Below the pieces are notes generated by a model. It was not told the origin of the DNA. It did no database searches and saw only the letters and a program-made list of their open reading frames with translations. From JALOOB01 sp040766655 (lineage in GTDB: Bacteria > Chloroflexota > Anaerolineae > CG2-30-64-16): a stretch of 64,000 nucleotides of DNA. Shown one piece after another: positions 35,517 to 43,626 of the stretch. Location: positions 367,045 through 431,044 of the forward strand of contig JAXGQB010000008.1 in the NCBI GenBank assembly GCA_040766655.1, written 5' to 3'. Numbering within the stretch: position 1 is the first letter of the stretch; every line of letters begins with the position of its first letter. A program made the position numbers and the translations under genes.

Positions 35517-36529
35517 TCAGGGTACAGCCCGCGCGCCACAGCTTCGAGCGCGTCGGCCAGGCGCGGGCCGGAGCGGGAAACGATGTCGCCATCCACGATT
35601 ACGATGCGGCCGGCCTTGAGCGCGGCGAGATCCTTCCAGCCCGGCCGGGCCGCGATCTTCTCGGCGGTCAGGCCCTCGCCGTGCGAGCTGGGGCCGACGA
35701 TCACGGCCGGCGCGCGGGCGATCACCGCCTCGCTGCTGACCGTCGGGTATTGCTCCTTCACGTCGGCGAAGATGTTGGCTCCGCCCGCCAGTTCGACAAG
35801 CTGGCCGATGAAGGTGGTCGGCCCAGCGGTCATCAGCGGCTCATCCCACACCTCGTAGAAGACCTTGACGCGTTGGTCTTGCGGGATGCCCGATACGGTC
35901 GCCGCCACCTTCTCGATGCGCGCCTTCATGCCGGCCACGACTTTCTCGGCCTGCGCCCGGTTGTCGGTCAGCGCGCCGGCCGTCAGGATGTTGGCATACA
36001 CGCCGGCGAAATCCTTCGGATCGAAGTTGAACACCGTCACGCCGGCCGCCTCCAACGCGTCTGTGACCGGCTTGTGGGTCGCGCCGGCGGCGAAGACGAG
36101 GTCGGGCTTGAGGCTGATGACCTTCTCGACGCTGATCGTCTTGGCCGAGAAGCCGCCGATGCTCTCGCGGCCCTGGCTGGCTTCGGGTGGGTAGTTGCAG
36201 TATTTGGTCACGCCGACCACTTGCGGCCCCGCGCCCGCGGCGAAGAGGATCTCGGTGATGGAGGGGGCCAGCGAGATGATACGGACCGGCTTGGCCGCGA
36301 CCTTGACCTCACGGCCGAGATCGTCTTTCATAGCGAGCGGGTAGGCCGCGCTGGCCGGCGTGGTTGCTTTTGTGGGCTGCGCGGCGACGGTAGCGGCTGG
36401 CGGGACCGCGGTGGCGGCCGGCTGCGTTGGGGCGGGCGTCGGGACTGACGCCGCCGGCGCACAGGCGGCCAAGATGACGGCCAGTGCGATGCCGATGATC
36501 AGAACTACGGACGAACGGGTGCGAGACAT
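35504..36529 (-). CDS. btuF: Corrinoid-binding lipoprotein of ABC importer
   Basis: 341 residues from the ATG at 36529, which follows GGAGGGG. The upstream extension of the frame is riboswitch leader. A lipoprotein signal ends in ILAACAP, with Cys as the lipidation site. A Pro/Ala/Thr-rich linker follows, then the BtuF-type binding domain (PVRIISLAPSITEILFAAGAGPQVVGVTKYCNYP, KPDLVFAAG, FYEVWDEPLMTAGPTTFIGQLVELAGGANIFAD). It captures cobamides outside the membrane. It is the first gene of the operon, under the cobalamin riboswitch. Confidence 0.94.
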   Translation of the reverse strand: MSRTRSSVVLIIGIALAVILAACAPAASVPTPAPTQPAATAVPPAATVAAQPTKATTPASAAYPLAMKDDLGREVKVAAKPVRIISLAPSITEILFAAGAGPQVVGVTKYCNYPPEASQGRESIGGFSAKTISVEKVISLKPDLVFAAGATHKPVTDALEAAGVTVFNFDPKDFAGVYANILTAGALTDNRAQAEKVVAGMKARIEKVAATVSGIPQDQRVKVFYEVWDEPLMTAGPTTFIGQLVELAGGANIFADVKEQYPTVSSEAVIARAPAVIVGPSSHGEGLTAEKIAARPGWKDLAALKAGRIVIVDGDIVSRSGPRLADALEAVARGLYPEWFK

Positions 36530-36576
36530 GGCCCCTCCTCGGGAATTGGATGCTCGCGGAGGCGCGGGGTGGGCAA

Positions 36577-36606
36577 CAAAAAGGCTCAACCGCGAACAGT
36601 TGAGCC
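36577..36606 (-). terminator. Second terminator in the btuF leader
   Basis: On the reverse strand GGCTCAAC and GTTGAGCC form a stem (36606-36583) followed by TTTTTG. It lies about 45 bases before the btuF ribosome site, between the riboswitch and btuF. Confidence 0.8.
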
Positions 36607-36612
36607 ATGGAA

Positions 36613-36640
36613 ACAAAAACCCCGTCATGCTGACGGGGGT
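36613..36640 (-). terminator. First terminator in the btuF leader
   Basis: On the reverse strand CCCCGTCA and TGACGGGG form a stem (36638-36620) followed by TTTTTGTTT. With the second terminator 7 bases on, it makes a tandem attenuator downstream of the cobalamin aptamer. Confidence 0.8.
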
Positions 36641-36704
36641 GTTGTCGGTTGCCGGCCAAGCCGGCATCCATAACCCACCCCTTTCCGCGAGGGTGTCACG
36701 GAAC

Positions 36705-36850
36705 AAGATACAGGCGGGTCATCTGGCTTCTTCGACCGTAAAAGTCGAAGTTACAGTTGCGGGACAGCGCCGGACTCACACCGGTCTTCCCCCATTGCAC
36801 GCCACGCTTCCGAGCGGTTGGCGTACCTGCATCCGTGCTATTCGATTGTT
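36705..36850 (-). promoter_or_regulatory. Cobalamin (B12) riboswitch
   Basis: The reverse strand carries the conserved core: GGTGTGAGTCCGGCGC, CTGTCCCGCAACTGTAAC, and the 3' B12 box AAGCCAGATGACCCGCC (about 36729-36713). A GATGCAGG-containing 5' arm starts near 36848, right after a consensus promoter. The two intrinsic terminators downstream imply that bound cobalamin stops transcription of the btuF-cobU operon. I recognise this RNA class with high confidence; the exact ends are approximate. Confidence 0.95.
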
Positions 36851-36856
36851 GGGTCG

Positions 36857-36885
36857 TTTGTAACATGGATTCCGAAGGCTGTCAA
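36857..36885 (-). promoter_or_regulatory. Promoter of the cobalamin operon
   Basis: The reverse strand reads TTGACA (36885-36880), a 17-base spacer and TACAAA (36862-36857). This is a near-perfect sigma-70 promoter, placed so that transcription would begin at the 5' end of the riboswitch. Confidence 0.75.
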
Positions 36886-36927
36886 ATGGCGCATGTGGGG
36901 CCCGGTATCCTCACAGTCTCGGGACTG

Positions 36928-38457
36928 TCACCTTTGCGTCCGCGGCAGTGTCACCGTGAACCGCGCGCCGCGCTCCGTATTCTCCGCGGACACGTAGCCG
37001 CCGTGACGCTCGGCCACCGCCTTGACCAGCGCCAGCCCCAGCCCGCTGCCACGATAGGCCGCGGTGTTGCGCGCCCGATGGAAGCGACGGAAAAGCAGCG
37101 GCAGCTCATCCGGCGGGATGCCGATGCCGGTGTCCTCCACCGTCAGCACGGCAGAAGCGCCCGCGGCCGCCAGCCGCACCGTGACCCCGCCCTCCGGCGT
37201 GAACTTGAGCGCGTTGTCCACCAGGTTGTCGGCCAGCGCACGGATCTGCTCCGGCTGGCCTGTGAGCCACACCGGTTCATGGGGCACATCCAGGATGAAG
37301 TCAAGCCCTGCCTGCTCGGCGCGCGCGGCCTGCGCCTCGGCCTGGCCGCGCACCAGCCGCGCCAGGTCGAAGCGCAGCGGTTCGGCATCCGCGCCGCCAG
37401 CCTCGATGCGTGAGAGCTGGAGCAGCTCGTCGGTGAGCGCGGTCAGCCGCGCTACCTGGCCCTGGGCGCGCTCCAGATGGACACTTTGCGCGGCATCCGG
37501 CCGGCCCGCAGCCAATTCCAGATTGGTGCGCAGCGCGGTGAGCGGGGTGTGCATCTGGTGCGCGGCGTCGGCGACGAACTGGCGCAGCGTCACGATGGTG
37601 GACTCCACCTGGTCGGCCATCCGGTTGAAGGCGGCCGCCATCTGGCCTAATTCGTCGCGGCCCTTGATCGGCGCGCGCGCAGTCAAGTCGCCGCCGGCCA
37701 TCTGACCGGCTGCCTGCGCCAAGCTGTGAAGCGGCGCGGTGATCCGTCCGCTGACCAGCCAGCCCGCCAGCGAAGCGAGCAGCACCGCCAACAAACCGGC
37801 CACCAGCCAGCCCCGCGCCACCGAGGTGAGGATATCGCGGCCGTAGGCGGGGCCTTCGGATAACTCGATGGCGCCGATCACCGCGCCGGACGCGACGGTC
37901 AGCGCCGCGGTCACCACCTGGGTCGAGCGAGCTGAAGGCTGCACGGGGTCACTGTTTAGGCCGAAGCCATACAGCCCGCCCTCGACCGCGACCGAGGGGA
38001 AAGCGCCTGCGGGGCCGGCCGCGGCCAGGGTCGGCAGGCCCAGGCTCATGCTGATGACCGCCGCAGGCGGCAGATCAGGGGGCCGCGGGCTGGTCATCGT
38101 GAAGGGGCCGGAGATCATCACGCCGCCGAGGGGACCGCCGAAGGCCACGTCCATTCGTTTGGGTGTGCCGGTGTCGAGCCGCGCCGTGCCATCCGCAGCC
38201 AGCCAGCGCACGCGCGCCTGCGACAGGAACGCCAGCCCCTCGATCTGCCGTTTCACGGCCTCCTCCGGCAGCCCCGCGGCGCCGAGCTGCGTCACCGTGC
38301 TGCTGATCGCGGCCGCGTTGCCCGTCAGATAAGCGCGCTCGCGCTCTGCGTAGCTTTGCAGCAGGATCGCCAGCAAGATCGCGCCCAGGGCAAGCGCGGC
38401 CAGCAGCGCGATGGTGGCGAAGCTCAGCGCCAGACGCCAACGGATGGATGATTTCAT
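36928..38457 (-). CDS. Sensor histidine kinase with HAMP domain
   Basis: 509 residues. A membrane helix near the N-terminus and another around residues 215-235 (WLVAGLLAVLLASLAGWLVSG) flank a periplasmic region of about 180 residues. A HAMP domain follows (GRITAPLHSLAQAAGQMAGGD). The HisKA site is FVADAAHQMHTPLTAL, with Gln where Glu is usual after His-Gln/His-Glu. The ATPase has N, G1 and G2 boxes (LVDNALKFTPEGG, VEDTGIGIPPDEL, GSGLGLALVKAVAERHGG). It is the last gene of the exporter operon whose first regulatory gene is the OmpR-type regulator at 42898-43626, its likely partner. Confidence 0.92.
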   Translation of the reverse strand: MKSSIRWRLALSFATIALLAALALGAILLAILLQSYAERERAYLTGNAAAISSTVTQLGAAGLPEEAVKRQIEGLAFLSQARVRWLAADGTARLDTGTPKRMDVAFGGPLGGVMISGPFTMTSPRPPDLPPAAVISMSLGLPTLAAAGPAGAFPSVAVEGGLYGFGLNSDPVQPSARSTQVVTAALTVASGAVIGAIELSEGPAYGRDILTSVARGWLVAGLLAVLLASLAGWLVSGRITAPLHSLAQAAGQMAGGDLTARAPIKGRDELGQMAAAFNRMADQVESTIVTLRQFVADAAHQMHTPLTALRTNLELAAGRPDAAQSVHLERAQGQVARLTALTDELLQLSRIEAGGADAEPLRFDLARLVRGQAEAQAARAEQAGLDFILDVPHEPVWLTGQPEQIRALADNLVDNALKFTPEGGVTVRLAAAGASAVLTVEDTGIGIPPDELPLLFRRFHRARNTAAYRGSGLGLALVKAVAERHGGYVSAENTERGARFTVTLPRTQR

Positions 38458-38495
38458 GCGAGAGGACTCCGGTTTTGGGTCTTCTGTTACGTGTC

Positions 38496-38528
38496 ACGTG
38501 CCTGGCACTTCCAAAGTGCCAGGCACGT
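38496..38528. repeat. ACGTGCCTGGCACTT hairpin
   Basis: Perfect 15-base complementary arms (38496-38510, 38514-38528) with a 3-base loop lie between the 190-residue protein and the kinase gene. The same palindrome occurs at 39140-39172 on the other side of that small gene. Confidence 0.9.
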
Positions 38529-38531
38529 CGT

Positions 38532-39104
38532 CTACTTCTGCGGCCCACCAAACACCATCGGCTCCTGATAGAGCACCGTGCGGGCGATGATGCGGTCGCC
38601 GCGGCGGTCGCCCCACACCATCACCATGCTGCTCTTGCCGATCTCCTCGATTTTGCCAGGCTCGACGACCTGCTTGATGCTCTGGCCCGACTGGGGCGGC
38701 CCCGAAAGCTGCTTGCCGGTCACATCCACATAAACGGCCGCGGTGTGCGGGACGACCACTTCAACCTCTGGCCCGTCACCCTTGGCGTCCAGCGACATCG
38801 TGCCATCGGGATTCTTCTTCGGCGTGATCTGCGGCTCGCCGGTGCTGATGAAGACGCTGCCGTCGCCGTGGCGGACGTAGAAACCGAAGACATCGGGCGA
38901 CGTCTGCGGGATACCCGTGGCCGTGTCCACCTTCACGGCCCCTTGCGTCTGGCCCGATTGCCCCGCCTGGCCGGGCGCGGCCCCAACGACCTCAGGAAGG
39001 CCGGCCGCGGGCTGCCGGTTCAACAGCCGGCCGCCGACGAACGCGGCTCCAACCAGCAGCACTACCAGCAGTGCTGCGCCGATGATCCAAGTTTTGCGAT
39101 TCAT
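38532..39104 (-). CDS. Membrane-anchored protein of unknown function in exporter operon
   Basis: 190 residues from the ATG at 39104, with AGGAG seven bases upstream. A single N-terminal membrane helix (MNRKTWIIGAALLVVLLVG) is followed by a Gly/Gln-rich linker and a soluble, probably extracytoplasmic domain (GFYVRHGDGSVFISTG, VVVPHTAAVYVDVTG, RRGDRIIARTVLYQEP). I do not recognise the family. It lies between the exporter permease and the sensor kinase and is bracketed by two copies of the same hairpin repeat. It might be a sensor accessory or transport partner, which is a guess from position. Confidence 0.75.
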   Translation of the reverse strand: MNRKTWIIGAALLVVLLVGAAFVGGRLLNRQPAAGLPEVVGAAPGQAGQSGQTQGAVKVDTATGIPQTSPDVFGFYVRHGDGSVFISTGEPQITPKKNPDGTMSLDAKGDGPEVEVVVPHTAAVYVDVTGKQLSGPPQSGQSIKQVVEPGKIEEIGKSSMVMVWGDRRGDRIIARTVLYQEPMVFGGPQK

Positions 39105-39139
39105 GTTCTGACTCCTATTGTAACAGATGTTTTGCTTAG

Positions 39140-39172
39140 ACGTGCCAGGCACTTCGCAAGTGCCTGGCACGT
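39140..39172. repeat. ACGTGCCAGGCACTT hairpin
   Basis: Perfect 15-base arms (39140-39154, 39158-39172) with a 3-base loop lie in the gap between the permease stop and the 190-residue protein. It is the mirror copy of the repeat at 38496-38528. Confidence 0.9.
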
Positions 39173-39177
39173 GAGAT

Positions 39178-40470
39178 TTACTCATACCTCAGCGCCTCGA
39201 TCGGGTCGAGGCGCGCCGCGCGCAGCGCGGGGTAGAGGCCGAAGATGATGCCGGTCGCCAGCGCGACGGCCAGCGCCAGGGGGATGCTGGCCGGATCGAG
39301 CAGCGCCAGACCCTTGTTCAACGAGGCGGCCAGCGGGATCGCCAACACGCCGACCAGGATGCCCAGGAAGCCGCCGGCGGCGCTGAGGAGCGCGGCTTCC
39401 AGCAGGAATTGCAGCACGATGTCCTGCTGCCGTGCGCCCACCGCCATGCGCACGCCGATCTCCCGCGTGCGCTCGGTGACGCTGACCAGCATCACGTTCA
39501 TGATGCCGAAGCCGCCCACCACCAGCGACACGACCGCCAGCGCGGCCAGCAGCACCGCGAAGGTGCGTGCGGCCTCTTGTTGCGCGCCCAGGATGTCCTT
39601 TTTGGTCGTCAGGCGAAAGTCGTCGGCCCATTTGCCGTCCGCGGCCTGCTCGATGCCGTGTCGCGCCCGCAGATGCGCCGCGATCTGGGCTTTGGCTTCT
39701 TCCATGCGCGCTTCGTCGCGCACGCGTGCGGTGATCTCGACCCATGGCTCGCTCTCGAACAGGTTCTCCACCGCGGCGCTGATCGGCAGATAGAGCGCCT
39801 CGTTGGGTTTCGACCGGCCGCGATCTTCCTCTTTCACGCTTTCCAGCTCCGCGATCACGCCGATCACCTCGCACGGCTTGCGGTTGATCCAGATCGTCTG
39901 CCCCAACGGGTCATCGCCCAGGAAGAGATCATCGGCGGTCTGGGAACCCAGCACGCACACCGGGGCGCCGGCCGCCACCTCGCTGTGGGAGTAGAAGCGG
40001 CCGCGGCCGAGGAACGCCTCGGGGGTGAGCTTCTTGCCCGTGGGCCAGCCCACCGGCTGCACCTGGTTGGCCGCCAGCTTGCTCGCCAGCGCGTCCGCAT
40101 CCGTGCCCGCGTAGTTCATGTCCAGCGTCACCTGGCCGTGGCGCACCTTGCCCGTGCCGTTGACGGTCATCTCGGCGCGATCTACCAGTGACGCGGCCTC
40201 CGCCAGGGTCAGGCCATCCTCGTAGGAGAGCAGCTTGCCCGCCAGTTTCGATTCGCCATCCTCGAACCTGAACTCTGGGCCGATTTGGATTTCGTCGGAG
40301 CCGAGGAAGCGGAAGCTGTCTTCCACGGCCGCGCGCGCGCCGTTGCCCAGCGCCAGCGTGGCGATCACCGAGGCGACGCCGATGATGATGCCCAGCATGG
40401 TCAGGCCGGTGCGCAGCTTGTTGGTCGCGATGCCGTTCAGCGCGGTGCGCAGCGTGTTCAGCAGCGTCAT
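39178..40470 (-). CDS. MacB-like ABC exporter permease
   Basis: 430 residues. The N-terminus (LNTLRTALNGIATNKLRTGLTMLGIIIGVASVIATLALGNGARA) is the MacB_PCD pattern: one helix, then a periplasmic core domain of about 230 residues. The C-terminus holds three FtsX helices (VSLVVGGFGIMNVMLVSVTERTREIGVRMAVGARQ). The start overlaps the ATPase stop (ATGA). With the ATPase and HlyD-type adaptor it makes a tripartite-like exporter of peptides, lipids or antibiotics. Confidence 0.93.
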   Translation of the reverse strand: MTLLNTLRTALNGIATNKLRTGLTMLGIIIGVASVIATLALGNGARAAVEDSFRFLGSDEIQIGPEFRFEDGESKLAGKLLSYEDGLTLAEAASLVDRAEMTVNGTGKVRHGQVTLDMNYAGTDADALASKLAANQVQPVGWPTGKKLTPEAFLGRGRFYSHSEVAAGAPVCVLGSQTADDLFLGDDPLGQTIWINRKPCEVIGVIAELESVKEEDRGRSKPNEALYLPISAAVENLFESEPWVEITARVRDEARMEEAKAQIAAHLRARHGIEQAADGKWADDFRLTTKKDILGAQQEAARTFAVLLAALAVVSLVVGGFGIMNVMLVSVTERTREIGVRMAVGARQQDIVLQFLLEAALLSAAGGFLGILVGVLAIPLAASLNKGLALLDPASIPLALAVALATGIIFGLYPALRAARLDPIEALRYE

Positions 40471-41180
40471 GGGAGCAGCCTCCCGTCGCGCATGTGCAGC
40501 GTGTACTCCGCCAGCTCGGCCACCGCGGGGTCGTGCGTCACCAACAGCACCGTGCGGCCCTCGGCGTGCAGCTCGGCCAGCAGGCGCATGATCTCGCCGC
40601 CGGTGACGCTGTCGAGGTTGCCGGTCGGCTCGTCGGCCAGGATGATGGCCGGATCGCCCACCAGCGCCCGCGCAATCGCCACCCGCTGGCGCTGCCCGCC
40701 CGAAAGCTGCGTGGGCCGATGCCCCGCCCGATCCGCCAGCCCCACCCGCGTCAGTGCGGCGAGGGCGCGGGTGGAAACTGGTTGCTGGAAGCTGGCTCCT
40801 GGTTCCTGATTCCTGACCCCTATCCCCTGACTCCTGTACAACAACGGCAACACCACATTCTCCAATGCGGTCAACCGCGGGAGCAGGTTGAAGGTCTGGA
40901 AGACGAAGCCGATGCGTTGATTGCGCACCCTGGCCCGTTCCTGGGCCGAGAGCGAGCCGACGTCGCGGCCTTCCAATAGATAGCGGCCCGCGGTGGGGGT
41001 GTCCAGGCAGCCGAGCAGGTGCATCATGGTGGACTTGCCGCTGCCCGATGATCCCATCAGCGCCACGAACTCGCCCGCGGCGATGCGCATGTCTACCCCG
41101 CGCAGCGCGTGGACGTCGCTCGTACCCATGCGGTAGGTCTTGGTGAGGTTCTGCGTCTCGATGATCGGTTGGTCGCTCAT
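40467..41180 (-). CDS. MacB/LolD-type ABC exporter ATP-binding protein
   Basis: 237 residues from the ATG at 41180, overlapping the adaptor stop by ATGA. Walker A (LMGSSGSGKSTMMHLLG), the Q loop (IGFVFQTFNLLPRLTALENV), the signature (LSGGQRQRVAIARALVGDP), Walker B (IILADEPTGNLDSVTGGE) and the H loop (LLVTHDPAVA) are intact. Residues about 114-134 (SQGIGVRNQEPGASFQQPVS) are encoded by a CTGACTC/CTGGTTC tandem repeat (40776-40837) between the Q loop and the signature, a place where related proteins have a short loop. Confidence 0.93.
   Translation of the reverse strand: MSDQPIIETQNLTKTYRMGTSDVHALRGVDMRIAAGEFVALMGSSGSGKSTMMHLLGCLDTPTAGRYLLEGRDVGSLSAQERARVRNQRIGFVFQTFNLLPRLTALENVVLPLLYRSQGIGVRNQEPGASFQQPVSTRALAALTRVGLADRAGHRPTQLSGGQRQRVAIARALVGDPAIILADEPTGNLDSVTGGEIMRLLAELHAEGRTVLLVTHDPAVAELAEYTLHMRDGRLLP
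40776..40837. repeat. CTGGTTC/CTGACTC tandem repeat inside the exporter ATPase
   Basis: About eight imperfect 7-base CTGRNTC-type units lie in frame between the Q loop and ABC signature regions of the ATPase. It is related to the array in cbiB. Confidence 0.7.
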
Positions 41181-42673
41181 CGGCTCACCACCTGGTCGCC
41201 CTCGGCCAGACCGGACAAGATTTCGACGTATTGGCTGCCGCGCAGACCGACCTTGACCGTGCGTTCCTCGACGCTGGCGCCGTTCCACACCTTGACCTGC
41301 GTGGTGCCGTCGGCGCGGGCGCGAGCCAGCGAGCGAGGCAGGCGCAGCACGTTCTGCCGCGCCGCGATCACCACCGATGAGTCCACCGTCATGCCTGGGG
41401 CCAATTCGGCCGCGGCCGCATCCAGCGTGATGTAGACGGGATAAACGGGCGTGTTGGAGGTCGCGCTGCGCTGCGGCACGATGCGTGCCACGCGGCCGCC
41501 GATCTTGGCTTCGGGCCGGGCGTCGAAAAAGAGTTCGGCCTGCTGCCCGACCTGCACCAGCGGGTAATCCTCCTCGATCACCGTGACCTCGGCCTCGACC
41601 TGCGTCGGGTCGCTGAAGCGGAAGACCGGCGCGCCGCTGATGACGCTCTCGCCCTGGCTGGCCTTCACTTCCAGCACGACCCCTGCGTAGGGCGCGACCA
41701 GCGTCGCGGCCTTGAGTTCCGCCTGCGCCCGCTTGAGCGCCTGCTCGGCCGCCTGCACCGAAGCCTGGGCCTGGCGCAGATCCACCGCGTTCGGCCCCGC
41801 GTTTAGGTCATTCAGCCGCGCCTGCGCCTGCTCGAAGGCCAACTGCGCGGCCTTCAGGTCATTGGCGCCGGTCTGCTGATTGAGCTGCGCCAGACGGCCG
41901 CGGGCCCGTGCGACGTTCGATTCGGCCACCTGGAGATCGCTGGCGGACGGGCCAGCCTGGGCGCGCGCCAGGTCTTCCTGCGCCTTGCGCACCGCGGCGT
42001 CGGCATTGCCCACCGTCGCCTGGGCCTGGTCGCAGGCGATTTTGTTGTCCGGTGCGCCGCAAGCCGCATCACGGGAAACCTGGGCGCTCCACAGGCTGTT
42101 CTTGGCTGTTTCCAATCCGTATTGGGCGTTTTGGACGGCGGTCGCGTCGGGGGTCTTGAGCTTTGCCAGCGCGGCCTCAGCCGAGGTGAGATCGGCGTGG
42201 GCGCCGGCCAGGTCGCCGGCGTTCGGCCCGCGGTTCAGCTCATCCAGCCGCGCCTGCGCACGGGCCAGATCAGCCTGGGCCGCGGCCAGATCCGCGACCG
42301 ATGACCCGCCCTGCAGTTTCGCCAGCCGCGCCTGGGCCAGTTCCAGTTCCGTTTGAGCCGTCGCCACGCGCTCTTCCAGTGGCGCGGGATCGAGACGGGC
42401 CAGGGTCGCGCCGGCCTCGACCTTCTCGCCAGGGCGCGCGGCCAACTCGCTGATCTTGCCGGATGCGCCGAAGGAGAGCACCGTCTCGCGCGTGCCCACC
42501 AGACGGCCGGGCGCGGTCACGCTCAACGACACGTCCCCGCGCTCCACGCGCACCGTCGGCGGCGCGACCGGCGCTTGGGGCGCTTCGGGTTTGGCGCTGC
42601 GAAAGCCGAAATAGCCCGCCGCAGCCACAGCCGCGATCAGCAGGAGGCCGAGCAGTATGTATCGTAGTTTCAT
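41177..42673 (-). CDS. HlyD/MacA-type membrane fusion (adaptor) protein
   Basis: 498 residues from the ATG at 42673, with GAGGAA upstream. An N-terminal membrane helix (MKLRYILLGLLLIAAVAAAGYF) is followed by a biotinyl-lipoyl-like half motif (GKISELAARPGEKVEAGATLARLDP) and a very long coiled coil. This coiled coil contains repeated GPNAGDL, GPSASDL and GPNAVDL blocks about every 70 residues, then the second lipoyl half (LVAPYAGVVLEVKASQGESV) and beta-barrel domains. It couples the MacB-like permease to substrate capture. Its upstream gap holds two palindromic repeats. Confidence 0.92.
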   Translation of the reverse strand: MKLRYILLGLLLIAAVAAAGYFGFRSAKPEAPQAPVAPPTVRVERGDVSLSVTAPGRLVGTRETVLSFGASGKISELAARPGEKVEAGATLARLDPAPLEERVATAQTELELAQARLAKLQGGSSVADLAAAQADLARAQARLDELNRGPNAGDLAGAHADLTSAEAALAKLKTPDATAVQNAQYGLETAKNSLWSAQVSRDAACGAPDNKIACDQAQATVGNADAAVRKAQEDLARAQAGPSASDLQVAESNVARARGRLAQLNQQTGANDLKAAQLAFEQAQARLNDLNAGPNAVDLRQAQASVQAAEQALKRAQAELKAATLVAPYAGVVLEVKASQGESVISGAPVFRFSDPTQVEAEVTVIEEDYPLVQVGQQAELFFDARPEAKIGGRVARIVPQRSATSNTPVYPVYITLDAAAAELAPGMTVDSSVVIAARQNVLRLPRSLARARADGTTQVKVWNGASVEERTVKVGLRGSQYVEILSGLAEGDQVVSR

Positions 42674-42686
42674 GGATGGGTTCCTC

Positions 42687-42772
42687 ACACCTACCCCCCA
42701 CCCCCTCCCTGCGAGGGAAGGGGCGCATGAGTCTCCCCTCTCCTGGCAGGAGAGGGGCAGGGGGTGAGGTTC
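42687..42772. repeat. C-rich/G-rich palindromic repeat upstream of the adaptor gene
   Basis: This copy of the CCCTCCCTGCGAGGGAAGGGG repeat with a second CCCCTCTCCTGGCAGGAGAGGGG hairpin matches the copy inserted in cbiR (24743-24826). It ends close to the ribosome site of the adaptor gene. Confidence 0.85.
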
Positions 42773-42856
42773 AGATTTGATTGACTACACTAACCCGAGG
42801 ATAAGCGACTGAGGTTGCGAAGTGGTTTCGGAGGAGGTTACAGTTTCGTAATCATG

Positions 42857-42890
42857 GTTGTAGAGACGTTGCATGCAACGTCTCTACAAC
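42857..42890. repeat. Perfect 34-base palindrome after the response regulator
   Basis: Bases 42857-42873 are the exact reverse complement of 42874-42890 (arms GTTGTAGAGACGTTGCA). Part of the arm (CGTCTCTAC) is repeated once more before the regulator stop codon at 42898. A diverged copy lies inside cbiA. Confidence 0.92.
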
Positions 42891-42897
42891 GTCTCTA

Positions 42898-43626
42898 CTA
42901 CCCGACCAGCCGATACCCGAGCCCCGGCACGGTGAGGATGAGGCTGGGGCGGCTGGGGTCGCGCTCCACCTTGTCGCGCAAGCGGCAGATGTGGACGTTA
43001 ACTGCCCGCGTGCTCTCCACGTCGGCGTCGTAGCCCCACACCTCGGTCACGATCTGCTCGCGACTCAACGTTTGGCCGGGATGGCGTGCCAGGAAGACCA
43101 GCAGCTTGAATTCGGTGGGGGTGAGGTTGAGCGCGGCTTCGTCGCGGCGCGCCTGGCTCCGGCCCAGATCCAGCGTCAGATCGCCCGCGGCCAGCAGATC
43201 GGCGTCGGCCGCGGACGCGGAGGCGGCCAGCTCACCGTAGGCGCGGCGCAGTTGGGCGCGGATGCGCGACAGCAGCTCACGCAGGCCGAACGGCTTGGTG
43301 ACATAATCGTCGGCGCCCATCTCCAGCCCCAGCACCTTGTCAATCTCGTCGCGCTGCGCGGTGAGGATGATGATCGGCTGGCGCAGCCCGGCCTGGCGCA
43401 TCTGGCGGCAGAAGTCGAAGCCGGAGCCGTCGGGCAGCCGCACGTCGAGCAGGATCAGGCTCGGGTTGGCCGCGCGTGCGTACGCCAGCCCCTTGCCGCC
43501 GGTGGTATGCCAGGTCGGCCGGAAGCCGTTGGTCTCCAGCGCGTCCACCAGGCTCTCGCCGATGGCGGGATCGTCCTCGATCAGGAGGATGTGGGTGGGG
43601 TGAGGATCGGAAGTTACAGCTCGCAT
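42898..43626 (-). CDS. OmpR/PhoB-family response regulator
   Basis: 242 residues. The receiver domain has LLIEDDPAIGESL, the phospho-acceptor Asp in LILLDVRLPDGSG, the Thr in ILTAQRD, and the Lys in DDYVTKPFGLREL. The C-terminal winged helix contains LNLTPTEFKLLVFLARHPGQTLSREQIVTEVWGY and VNVHICRLRDKVE. It is the first large gene of the exporter operon and the likely partner of the HAMP kinase at its end. A 37-residue membrane protein gene overlaps its start (TGATG). Confidence 0.94.
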   Translation of the reverse strand: MRAVTSDPHPTHILLIEDDPAIGESLVDALETNGFRPTWHTTGGKGLAYARAANPSLILLDVRLPDGSGFDFCRQMRQAGLRQPIIILTAQRDEIDKVLGLEMGADDYVTKPFGLRELLSRIRAQLRRAYGELAASASAADADLLAAGDLTLDLGRSQARRDEAALNLTPTEFKLLVFLARHPGQTLSREQIVTEVWGYDADVESTRAVNVHICRLRDKVERDPSRPSLILTVPGLGYRLVG

